A stretch of DNA of 64,000 nt from an uncultured Bacteriovoracaceae bacterium (lineage in GTDB: Bacteria; Bdellovibrionota; Bacteriovoracia; Bacteriovoracales; Bacteriovoracaceae), in the NCBI GenBank assembly GCA_938034385.1, contig CALHLC010000022.1, positions 1 to 64,000 on the forward strand, written 5' to 3'. Shown in pieces: positions 28,737 through 35,646 of the stretch (position 1 is the stretch's first letter; every line of letters begins with the position of its first letter). The notes beneath the pieces were generated by a model. It searched no databases and was not told the DNA's origin. It saw nothing but the letters and a program-made list of their open reading frames with translations. The translations under genes and the position numbers were made by a program.

Positions 28737-29291
28737 ATGAAAAAGACAATTTTAATTACAGCATTAACTACATTACTTTTATCATGTGGTAGTGACGATA
28801 GACCAAGAACTAACAATAATATTGCTTCTAGTGCTATCTCGCAAAGGGTTCAAAGTCTTGAAAGATCACTAAGATGTAATAATGGAGTGACAACAAGAAG
28901 AAGCATTGGATTTATTGCAGACTTATCTAATAGACAAGCATTTCCAGAACTAAAATTTAGAAGATTAGTTAGAAGTGTTAGTTTGAGTAACTTGAACAAT
29001 GTTATGGGAACTTACGTAGGAACAACTCAATATAATGATATCGTAGTTGTGAAAGAAATTAATTCAACTACGGCTGAAGTTTTAATTAGAATGTGTGAGC
29101 ATGAATCATTTGTAAGTCAAATTACTCGATTTGATGTTTTTCAATATAGTACCAGTAACGTGTCAGGGTGTGACTTTAATCAAATCACTGCTTTAAACAT
29201 GCAAGTAACTTCTAGAACAATTGGAGTTGATCCTGAGCCGATGATTACTACATCTGCTTGTGATAGAGAATTTCAAAATGGTGGTTTTTAA
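28737..29291 (+). CDS. Lipoprotein, unknown function
   Basis: 184 residues with a lipoprotein signal and lipobox (MKKTILITALTTLLLSCGS). Asp at +2 is absent (Gly-Ser), so outer-membrane sorting is likely. The mature part has four more Cys, which could form two disulfides, and short strands (GTYVGTTQYNDIVVVKEI). No family recognised. AAGGGAGAGAA precedes the ATG, and a perfect 12-bp terminator follows. It stands alone between serA and the amidase. Confidence 0.7.
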   Translation: MKKTILITALTTLLLSCGSDDRPRTNNNIASSAISQRVQSLERSLRCNNGVTTRRSIGFIADLSNRQAFPELKFRRLVRSVSLSNLNNVMGTYVGTTQYNDIVVVKEINSTTAEVLIRMCEHESFVSQITRFDVFQYSTSNVSGCDFNQITALNMQVTSRTIGVDPEPMITTSACDREFQNGGF

Positions 29292-29351
29292 GAAAAAAAT
29301 ATATCTCCACGGTTAAAGATAACAATTAATTTTAACCGGCTCTCATCCCGA

Positions 29352-29387
29352 AAACTCTAAAGATAGGTTCTTTAGAGTTTTTGTTTT
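29352..29387 (+). terminator. Rho-independent terminator after the 28737 lipoprotein
   Basis: AAACTCTAAAGA (29352-29363) pairs perfectly with TCTTTAGAGTTT (29369-29380) around TAGGT, followed by TTGTTTTTG. The stem overlaps the stop codon of the convergent amidase gene, and a short A run on the other side could let it work weakly in both directions. Confidence 0.85.
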
Positions 29388-30085
29388 TGTAGGAAATATT
29401 TATTAATTGAAATAATTATTGCTTGGGCTGATTGTTCTAAATACTTTGAATCTAATATTTTTTCTCTCTCTTCCTTATTTGAAATAAATCCAATCTCAAT
29501 TAAAACACCAGGGATTTTTGATAACGCTAATACAAAAAAGAGTCCTGGCTTTAATCCACGATCTTTTATATTAAACTTAGAATAAATAGGTCTTAACTTT
29601 GAGTGAACCAATTTTGCAAATTTCTTAGAAGCATCTAAGTTTAAATTAATAGAGAGATCAATTAAGATCTTATTTACTATCTCACTTTTAGATTCTCTAA
29701 AGTCTGAGTTTTCTAAAGATTCAATCTTTGAAACGGCTTTATTCTTATGATTATCTAAATAAAAAATTTCAGCACCAGAGACAGACTTTATTTTAGATGC
29801 ATTGAAATGCAGAGATAAAAAAAGATCAGCATTTACAGTTTTTGCCATCTTAGCTCTTTGTTCTAACGAGTAAAACTTATCATCCTCTCTAGTGAGAACT
29901 ACCTTGTGATGCTTTTCTAATTTTTCTTTTAGGATATGAGCAAATCGTAGAGTTAAATCCTTCTCAAATAGATCTTTTTTTTTATGTTTGATTTTAGCAC
30001 CGACTTCATAGCCACCATGGCCTGGATCAATCAGGATAGTTTTTGCAAAACTCGACAAAGACATAATGAGTAAGAGATAAAGCAT
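29372..30085 (-). CDS. N-acetylmuramoyl-L-alanine amidase (Amidase_3)
   Basis: 237 residues with a short signal peptide (MLYLLLIMSLSSFA). It cuts the bond between MurNAc and the stem peptide. Zinc ligands are His in DPGHGG, Glu in the EKDLTL helix and His in SLHFNAS; the catalytic Glu is in LIEIGFISNKEE. The protein is just the catalytic domain, without AMIN or SPOR targeting parts. It lies 11 bases after the SpoIID-like gene on the same strand. Amidase followed by SpoIID-type transglycosylase is a known functional sequence, since SpoIID prefers denuded glycan. Confidence 0.9.
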   Translation of the reverse strand: MLYLLLIMSLSSFAKTILIDPGHGGYEVGAKIKHKKKDLFEKDLTLRFAHILKEKLEKHHKVVLTREDDKFYSLEQRAKMAKTVNADLFLSLHFNASKIKSVSGAEIFYLDNHKNKAVSKIESLENSDFRESKSEIVNKILIDLSINLNLDASKKFAKLVHSKLRPIYSKFNIKDRGLKPGLFFVLALSKIPGVLIEIGFISNKEEREKILDSKYLEQSAQAIIISINKYFLQKQKL

Positions 30086-30096
30086 ATTATATCTTA

Positions 30097-31317
30097 TTAA
30101 ATATTAGCAAGATTGACGATTTCTAGCTCAGGGAAATAATACTTAAGAATTTGTTTATGACTGACTCCTTTTCTAGCTAGTTTGAGTGCTCCCAATTGAC
30201 ACATACCAACGCCATGTCCATAGCCTTGTCCAGTAAAAACAAAGTTTGAATCGCTCGAAGAAGACATTTGAAAATTATTTGAAGGAAGTGTTTTTCTTCC
30301 AAAGATACTTCTTAGTTTTGACCTCTTTAAATTGTATAGAGAACTGTTGATAGCAAGAGAGATAAGGTTAGATTTTTCATTGATGTGCTTTATAGAAATA
30401 GAACTTATTCTTTCTCTTATTTTTAAAGCCTGAGAGAGTTTTTGTGAAAGAGAACTAAAAGATATTTTTTTACTCCAGTCTTTCATTCCAAGTCCTGCAC
30501 AAAACGGGCAGCTGACAGGAGCATAGCCTTTAATAATATTACCCCATACTTGTTTGGGAAGAAACGTTTTTCCACCACACTTTGAATGATAAAAAACAGG
30601 AGTAATATGATTTTTATGATTAGCTAGTATCAGACCATTTGTTTCTATTGCAGCTTGCTTTGCATTTTTGTTAATCATTTTTAAATTTCCAATTACTTGA
30701 TCTTTTTCGGAGTTTTCAAGATGAGAAAATGATTTTTTGTTTTTTATTTGCATTTTATAAAATGCATAACTTCTTGCTGCAATAGCTTGAGCTTTAAGTG
30801 CTTCGATTGGCCACGTTGGATTCATCTCTTTTGTTAGAATTAGTTGAATATATTTTTCAAGATCCATTTTACTGACGATGTCACAACTATTCTTAGAACT
30901 TAAAGACCTTATACTTATCTCGCCTGGATAAGAAATATTATTAATCTTAATTCTTTGTTCTTTATTTTTTAGAGAAACATATAGATTTTGCTTATTAATA
31001 GCATCTTCTTTTGTGTCACAATTATAGCGAATAGTTTTCGTACCAGATAATTTGTGTACTTGATCCGACCATGAATTTTTTTTAATAAGGTCTTTACCAG
31101 TAATTTCTACTTTTCTTGCATTTTTTTCTATAAGTACTGAAATATCTCGATTAGAAGAATATGAAAGGTTAGATAATACGAATAGAATTAGAAAAAAAAT
31201 AGTTCCCTCCTTGGAACTAAAGCCGAAGCCTAATAATAGCATAAATATAGATTTAAATTGTGGCAAATCAGAGTGCTTGATGGATACGATCGGAAATTCT
31301 TTGAAAAATGTTCTCAA
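30097..31317 (-). CDS. SpoIID/LytB-domain protein, probable lytic transglycosylase
   Basis: Up to 406 residues. The SpoIID core is clear: MDLEKYIQLILTKEMNPTW, ALKAQAIAARSYAFY with its catalytic Glu/Arg region, HSKCGGKT and the C-terminal GYGHGVGMCQLGA. SpoIID family enzymes cleave peptide-free glycan strands. The N-terminus is uncertain: the frame opens at TTG 31317 and ATG 31242, but neither has a good ribosome-binding site. AAGGAGG lies at 31212-31206 in front of an in-frame ATT (31200), just before the hydrophobic export segment. The same AAGGAG is in the loop of a terminator-shaped hairpin (31192-31219). Same operon as the amidase. Confidence 0.82.
   Translation of the reverse strand: MRTFFKEFPIVSIKHSDLPQFKSIFMLLLGFGFSSKEGTIFFLILFVLSNLSYSSNRDISVLIEKNARKVEITGKDLIKKNSWSDQVHKLSGTKTIRYNCDTKEDAINKQNLYVSLKNKEQRIKINNISYPGEISIRSLSSKNSCDIVSKMDLEKYIQLILTKEMNPTWPIEALKAQAIAARSYAFYKMQIKNKKSFSHLENSEKDQVIGNLKMINKNAKQAAIETNGLILANHKNHITPVFYHSKCGGKTFLPKQVWGNIIKGYAPVSCPFCAGLGMKDWSKKISFSSLSQKLSQALKIRERISSISIKHINEKSNLISLAINSSLYNLKRSKLRSIFGRKTLPSNNFQMSSSSDSNFVFTGQGYGHGVGMCQLGALKLARKGVSHKQILKYYFPELEIVNLANI
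31192..31219 (-). promoter_or_regulatory. Hairpin with T run over the 5' end of the SpoIID gene
   Basis: On the minus strand TAGTTCC (31219-31213) pairs perfectly with GGAACTA (31206-31200), with the ribosome-binding-like AAGGAG in the six-base loop, and eight T follow directly (31199-31192). The shape is that of an intrinsic terminator or attenuator; it could also hide a ribosome-binding site. Confidence 0.45.
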
Positions 31318-31378
31318 CTTGATTAATAGATTAAGTCTTTATGGAATAAATCGATAAATAGTTTATGGGAATTAGAAA

Positions 31379-31588
31379 ATGTTAAAAGTAGATTTTAAGA
31401 AAGAAGACTTTTTAGAATACTTTGGATCAAAAGAAGATGTTCAAATTCAAATGAATAGATGTAAACATTGTGATTCAAAGTTATTACTGACTCATTTACC
31501 CGACTATGGGAGATTATTTGTTCAAGAAACAATGCGATGTCTTGATTGTGGCCAAATTCACAAAAAAAGATTGCATGTACTAAACTAA
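31379..31588 (+). CDS. Small zinc-ribbon protein
   Basis: 69 residues with CKHC and CLDC pairs about 30 residues apart, the pattern of a small zinc ribbon, and basic residues at the C-terminus (KKRLHVLN). ATG follows GGGAAT at good spacing. Such proteins are common in deltaproteobacteria and their function is unknown. Divergent from the SpoIID-like gene. Confidence 0.65.
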   Translation: MLKVDFKKEDFLEYFGSKEDVQIQMNRCKHCDSKLLLTHLPDYGRLFVQETMRCLDCGQIHKKRLHVLN

Positions 31589-31693
31589 AAATAATTGACC
31601 ATCTTTTTACTAACTCTTTGCTATTTCCAGTATTGTATTACTTAAAGTTCTTATCTATTATAAGTGTTAATTAATTTCTTCAAAGGAAGTAAA

Positions 31694-32500
31694 ATGAAAT
31701 TATTAATCACTTGTTTATTTGTTCTTTTCTCTTGTAATCCACAGCAAGGTTCTACCAAGGGTTCGGTTGCAAACTCTAATTCTGGTTCTTCTTTAGATAA
31801 AGAAAGCGTTAGGCAGATTCTATTAGATAATCCTGATATTATTGTTGATGTACTAGATGCACATCCAGTTAAAATTTTAGATGGTTTCCAAGCAGCTGCT
31901 AAAAAAGCTCAAAAAGTTCAACAAGAAAGACAGAAAGCTGAAAGCTTTGATAAGCCTATCAACATAGCAATGAGATCTGATGAATTATTTAGAGGTCCTA
32001 AAGAAGCACCTTTAACTTTAATTGAGTACTCAGATTTTCAGTGTGGGTATTGCTCTAAAGGGTTTCAAACTGTTCTTAGTCTTTTAGAAAAATACAAAGA
32101 AAAAATGAGATTTGTTTACAAGCATCTCCCTGTTATTGGTCAGCATTCAAGGGCTTGTGCTGAATATTACGAAGCTATTAGATTACAAGATCCTCAGAAA
32201 GCGATTAAGTTTCATGATGAATTATATGCTAATCAAGGAAAGATTAGATCTGGTGGATTGAAGTATATTAAGGAAGTCACTGCTGCTGTTGGGGCAGATA
32301 CAGCTAAGGCTGAAGCTGATATTAAAGCTGGGAAGGTTAAAGCTAGAATTGATGCAGATATGGCTGAAGGCCGTAAACATGGATTTAGCGGGACTCCTGG
32401 ATTTTTATTGAATGGAGTAGCTGTTAAAGGTGCTTATCCAGTAGATCACTTTGTAGGTATCGTGGAAGAGTTGAAAAAAAGAGGAAAAGTTAAACTTTAA
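31694..32500 (+). CDS. DsbA/Com1-family thioredoxin-fold lipoprotein
   Basis: 268 residues from ATG 31694, chosen for its AAGGAAG and because it gives a clean lipoprotein signal (MKLLITCLFVLFSC). An N-terminal helical region (about 35-85) precedes a thioredoxin fold with active site CGYC in EYSDFQCGYCSKG and the cis-Pro loop in SGTPGFLLNG. Proteins of this type oxidise or isomerise disulfides in periplasmic proteins; the Cys-rich secreted proteins in this window are possible clients (inference). A strong terminator follows. Confidence 0.88.
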   Translation: MKLLITCLFVLFSCNPQQGSTKGSVANSNSGSSLDKESVRQILLDNPDIIVDVLDAHPVKILDGFQAAAKKAQKVQQERQKAESFDKPINIAMRSDELFRGPKEAPLTLIEYSDFQCGYCSKGFQTVLSLLEKYKEKMRFVYKHLPVIGQHSRACAEYYEAIRLQDPQKAIKFHDELYANQGKIRSGGLKYIKEVTAAVGADTAKAEADIKAGKVKARIDADMAEGRKHGFSGTPGFLLNGVAVKGAYPVDHFVGIVEELKKRGKVKL

Positions 32501-32526
32501 GTTTATACACATTTTATTATCTATAG

Positions 32527-32550
32527 GGGCAACAGTAGTTGCCCTTTTTT
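32527..32550 (+). terminator. Rho-independent terminator after the DsbA-like lipoprotein
   Basis: GGGCAAC (32527-32533), loop AGTA, GTTGCCC (32538-32544), then six T. Confidence 0.9.
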
Positions 32551-32635
32551 ATTGGCCATTCTAGTGTTGCCAATTTCTGTCCTTTAAGTTTTCATAGAAT
32601 TAGTAATAAACATTTTAATTTTCAAGGAGAGAAAA

Positions 32636-32914
32636 ATGAACAGAAAAGAATTAATCGATGCAATGCTAACTAACAAAGAAATTTCTGGATGGACTAAGAA
32701 AGATTGTGAAACTTTTATTAACTGTATGACTAATACTATTAAGCACACTGTTAAAAAAGGTGATGATGTTTCTTTATTTGGTTTTGGTACTTTTACAAAA
32801 ATCAGAAGAGCAGCTAGAAATGGTGTAAATCCTTCAACTGGTGAAAAAATTAAAATTAAAGCAAAGACTTCACCAAAGTTTAAGCCTGCTAAAGGCTGGA
32901 AGGACATGTTCTAA
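32636..32914 (+). CDS. hup: HU-family DNA-binding protein
   Basis: 92 residues, the standard HU/IHF length. The dimer arm signature is present (GFGTF..IRRAARNGVNPSTGE and IKAKTSPKFKPAKG). It bends and compacts DNA. AAGGAGAGAA precedes the ATG, and strong hairpins with T runs lie on both sides, so the gene is a single transcription unit. Whether it is an HU homodimer or an IHF-like subunit cannot be told here. Confidence 0.93.
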   Translation: MNRKELIDAMLTNKEISGWTKKDCETFINCMTNTIKHTVKKGDDVSLFGFGTFTKIRRAARNGVNPSTGEKIKIKAKTSPKFKPAKGWKDMF

Positions 32915-32950
32915 TTTACTGAGTAAATTAGTTTTTTTAGTAAAAAACGA

Positions 32951-32979
32951 AAGAGAGGATTTATTCCTCTCTTTTTTTT
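32951..32979 (+). terminator. Rho-independent terminator after HU
   Basis: AAGAGAGGA (32951-32959) pairs with TCCTCTCTT (32965-32973), and the T run extends to 32979. Confidence 0.9.
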
Positions 32980-33036
32980 GTTTATCATTGTGTGTCATAA
33001 AAAAAAACAAGTATAATATATTTATTGGGAGTAAAT

Positions 33037-33546
33037 ATGAATAATCTAATGGGTGACTTAGAAATTTCTAAATTCTTTGATCTTAATAATTTAGTAGTAA
33101 CTACAGATGATCAAATAGAAAAAAATATTTCCAAATCTATAAAGTCTCTAATAGAGAAAACTTACTCTCAAAACTTAAAAGTTACTTGCTCGCGCTTTGA
33201 AGCTTTAACAAGTCAAGAATCAAGGTTAGTTCTTGAAGGTGCTGAGAAGATCTATTCATTATTTGAAGCAGATGATTATGAAGTCATAGGAATTATAACT
33301 AAAGATGCTATTGCTCAGTTCTTACAACTACTCTTAGGAGTGAGTAATAAAAAATCGACAGAAGACTTAAGGCATCCAAGTGAACTTGAATTATTCTTTA
33401 TTGACGATTTATTTTCAGAAATTTCTCATCTTTCAATCTGTGATCTTGAAGATTATATATTCAAGGTTAATTTAAAGAGTGATATCTCTTTATCGTGCTC
33501 TTTTTATATGTTTCGATTACCAAAGGTTAAAGGGAATTTATCATGA
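33037..33546 (+). CDS. FliM-core-like protein upstream of flhF
   Basis: 169 residues from ATG 33037, which has GGGAG at good spacing (33025 is an in-frame alternative). The order of elements (an N-terminal helix, a strand around LKVTCSRFEAL, a YEVIGIITKDAIAQFLQLLLG segment, then SELELFFIDDLFSEI) resembles the FliM middle domain (CheC-like fold). There is no C-terminal FliN/SpoA domain and no CheY-binding N-terminal peptide. The stop overlaps the FlhF start (ATGA), so the two are translated together. The FliM link is my fold-level inference, not a firm family call. Confidence 0.45.
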   Translation: MNNLMGDLEISKFFDLNNLVVTTDDQIEKNISKSIKSLIEKTYSQNLKVTCSRFEALTSQESRLVLEGAEKIYSLFEADDYEVIGIITKDAIAQFLQLLLGVSNKKSTEDLRHPSELELFFIDDLFSEISHLSICDLEDYIFKVNLKSDISLSCSFYMFRLPKVKGNLS

Positions 33547-34670
33547 AGCAAAAAACGTTTGAAGGAAACTCTTTAGAAGAAGCACTTGAATCAGTTAGAC
33601 AACATTTTGGTCCAGATGCTGTAATTTTAAAAACAAAAAATTACACAGGACTACAGGGAGCTTTAAGAAAAAATAAGTTTGAAGTTACTGCAGGAGTCTA
33701 TGAGGATAGCCTCTCTAGTCACTCAACCTCTGATTATAGTGAAGATAGAGAAGATGAAGCTTTCTTTTCAGATATAATTGACGACCAGGATCTAAATGAA
33801 GATGTAGAAGGAGTTTCAGAGCTTGTAAAGGAGCAGGAGCGGCGAATTGACCAGTTGGAAATGATAGTTAACAAATTGCAAACAGAACTGAGATCGAGCA
33901 TAGAAAAAAAGAGTGCAGTTTATGAAATCAGAAAGATTTTGAAATCTTTTGATTTATCAGAACAAGTTATTTCACATATTGTAAAAAAAGCTAACTTTGA
34001 ATTAAGCATGGAAGACTTGAAAAATCATAATTTGGTTTATGACTTGGCCTTAAGAGAGATATCTCAAATGATTTTAATATCAAAAGCGAAGTTTTTTGAT
34101 AAAAGATCTGATAATTCATGTTCGATTACTATCGTCTGTTCGCCTCGATCATGTGGTCAAACCTCTATGTTATCTAAAATGGCACAATTAAGTGATGGTT
34201 CACAAATAATCAACTTTAGATTTGATGAACAGAATACTTTTAAAACTAAAATGTTGGGCATGGACGTGGAGAGTGTACATACTTTACATGAACTTGTTGC
34301 GATGATTAATCAAAAGAGAAAGAATCAGAGAAATATATTCATTGATTTAAATGGTAATTCTTATCCAGAAGATCAGACAAAGAAGATTATTAGTTCAATA
34401 AAAAAGAATTTCTCTAATGTCGAAGTACTCTTGTCCCTTTCTGCTATTCATTCTGAACTTTATAATACAAGAATAGCTCAGCGCTATGCTCCGATTGTTG
34501 ATGGATTAGTTATTTCTCACTTAGATGTATGTCTAAATCTTTCTGCTCTTATAAATCTTCAATTTAACGTAAAGCTCCCTTATCTCTTCTTTGGGACAGG
34601 TCCTGTGATACCTCAAGATATTGAGATAGCTTCGAGAGAAAGTATTGTTTCTGAGATTTTTGACCTATAA
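33543..34670 (+). CDS. flhF: FlhF-like protein with degenerate GTPase motifs
   Basis: 375 residues. The N-terminal basic domain is typical FlhF (MKQKTFEGNSLEEALESVR..FGPDAVILKTK), followed by an acidic linker, a coiled coil (about 95-125), an N-domain-like helical region and an SRP-type G domain. In the G domain every nucleotide motif is altered: the P-loop reads SPRSCGQTS (200-208), with the essential Lys changed to Gln206; DTAGRS is DLNGNS (268-273); TKLD is SHLD (325-328). GTP binding is therefore unlikely. FlhF normally positions polar flagella with FlhG; flhG is not next door, while fliA follows directly. Confidence 0.82.
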   Translation: MKQKTFEGNSLEEALESVRQHFGPDAVILKTKNYTGLQGALRKNKFEVTAGVYEDSLSSHSTSDYSEDREDEAFFSDIIDDQDLNEDVEGVSELVKEQERRIDQLEMIVNKLQTELRSSIEKKSAVYEIRKILKSFDLSEQVISHIVKKANFELSMEDLKNHNLVYDLALREISQMILISKAKFFDKRSDNSCSITIVCSPRSCGQTSMLSKMAQLSDGSQIINFRFDEQNTFKTKMLGMDVESVHTLHELVAMINQKRKNQRNIFIDLNGNSYPEDQTKKIISSIKKNFSNVEVLLSLSAIHSELYNTRIAQRYAPIVDGLVISHLDVCLNLSALINLQFNVKLPYLFFGTGPVIPQDIEIASRESIVSEIFDL

Positions 34671-34766
34671 TTTCCAATTACTAAATTGGTCTGCCTTTAA
34701 TCGTTAGCATGTGATATATTTTTCTTCAGAGAGTAATCGATCTTGATCAGATGTATAATATTCTCA

Positions 34767-35546
34767 ATGACAACTAAATTAAAAGACTTAAAAGATTACC
34801 GTGATACAAAGAACCCGCAGGTTCGGCAAAAAATTATTGTTGAATATGCTCCTTTGGTAAAATTTATCGCTCAAAGAATAGCCTCAAGATTGCCATCAAA
34901 TATTGAACTTGATGACCTAATGTCGTGTGGCGTGATTGGACTGATGGATGCTATTGAAAAATTCGATGCTACTCGACAAAATAAATTCAAGACTTATGCA
35001 GAGTTTAGAATTCGAGGAGCTATTTTAGATGAATTAAGGGCCCAAGATTGGGTTCCAAGGTCAGTAAGAGATAAAGCTAAAACGCTTGATAGGGCGGCAG
35101 CTAAGATAGAGAGTAAGATCGGAAGAAAAGCGACAGAAGATGAAATGTGTAAAGAGCTTGATGTGAGTATTGAAGAGTATCATAGCTTATTAAATCAAAC
35201 CCAATCCGTTTCTTTACTAAATATAAATGACTCTAGTTTATTTAAGAAGTGTGATAAGAAATCAATGAAAAAACTAGTTGAGAGTCGTAATGGAGCGAAT
35301 CCATTCACAACAATTAATGATAAAGATCTTAAGCTAAAACTTATGAAATATATTAAGGATCTTCCTGAGAAACAAAGATTAGTACTTTCTTTGTATTACT
35401 ATGAAGATTTAAATCTTAAAGAGATTGGTAAAATCCTAGGTGTTACGGAGTCTAGAGTATCTCAATTACATACTCAGGCAATGATAAGGTTGCGCTCAAA
35501 ACTCAAGTATCATCTTAGTGAAGAAGATGCATTGTCAGCAGCTTAA
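34767..35546 (+). CDS. fliA: RNA polymerase sigma factor of the FliA/WhiG type (sigma-28)
   Basis: About 259 residues from ATG 34767; an in-frame TTG at 34743 would add eight. Regions 2, 3 and 4 are all present: EYAPLVKFIAQRIASRLP and DLMSCGVIGLMDAIEKFD (region 2), ILDELRAQDWVPRSVR (the FliA-type region 2.4/3 junction), and LPEKQRLVLSLYYYEDLNLKEIGKILGVTESRVSQ (region 4 helix-turn-helix). It directs transcription of late flagellar and chemotaxis genes. The anti-sigma factor FlgM is not visible nearby. Confidence 0.92.
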   Translation: MTTKLKDLKDYRDTKNPQVRQKIIVEYAPLVKFIAQRIASRLPSNIELDDLMSCGVIGLMDAIEKFDATRQNKFKTYAEFRIRGAILDELRAQDWVPRSVRDKAKTLDRAAAKIESKIGRKATEDEMCKELDVSIEEYHSLLNQTQSVSLLNINDSSLFKKCDKKSMKKLVESRNGANPFTTINDKDLKLKLMKYIKDLPEKQRLVLSLYYYEDLNLKEIGKILGVTESRVSQLHTQAMIRLRSKLKYHLSEEDALSAA

Positions 35547-35646
35547 ACATAAGTGATAAACTTGACTCACTAACTAGGTCTTCTTTTCAAATCATTTCCA
35601 CTAAGCGATCATATAAATATAAAGAATATAAAAATGAGGATGATCT

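Noticed and set aside
34674-34689. CCAATT-ACTA-AATTGG hairpin between flhF and fliA
   Set aside because: A 6-bp AT-rich stem without a T run is weak and expected by chance in this composition.
35600-35645. GCGATCATA before the PAS membrane gene as a sigma-28 -10 element
   Set aside because: It matches GCCGATAA only partly and no TAAA-type -35 lies at the right distance.
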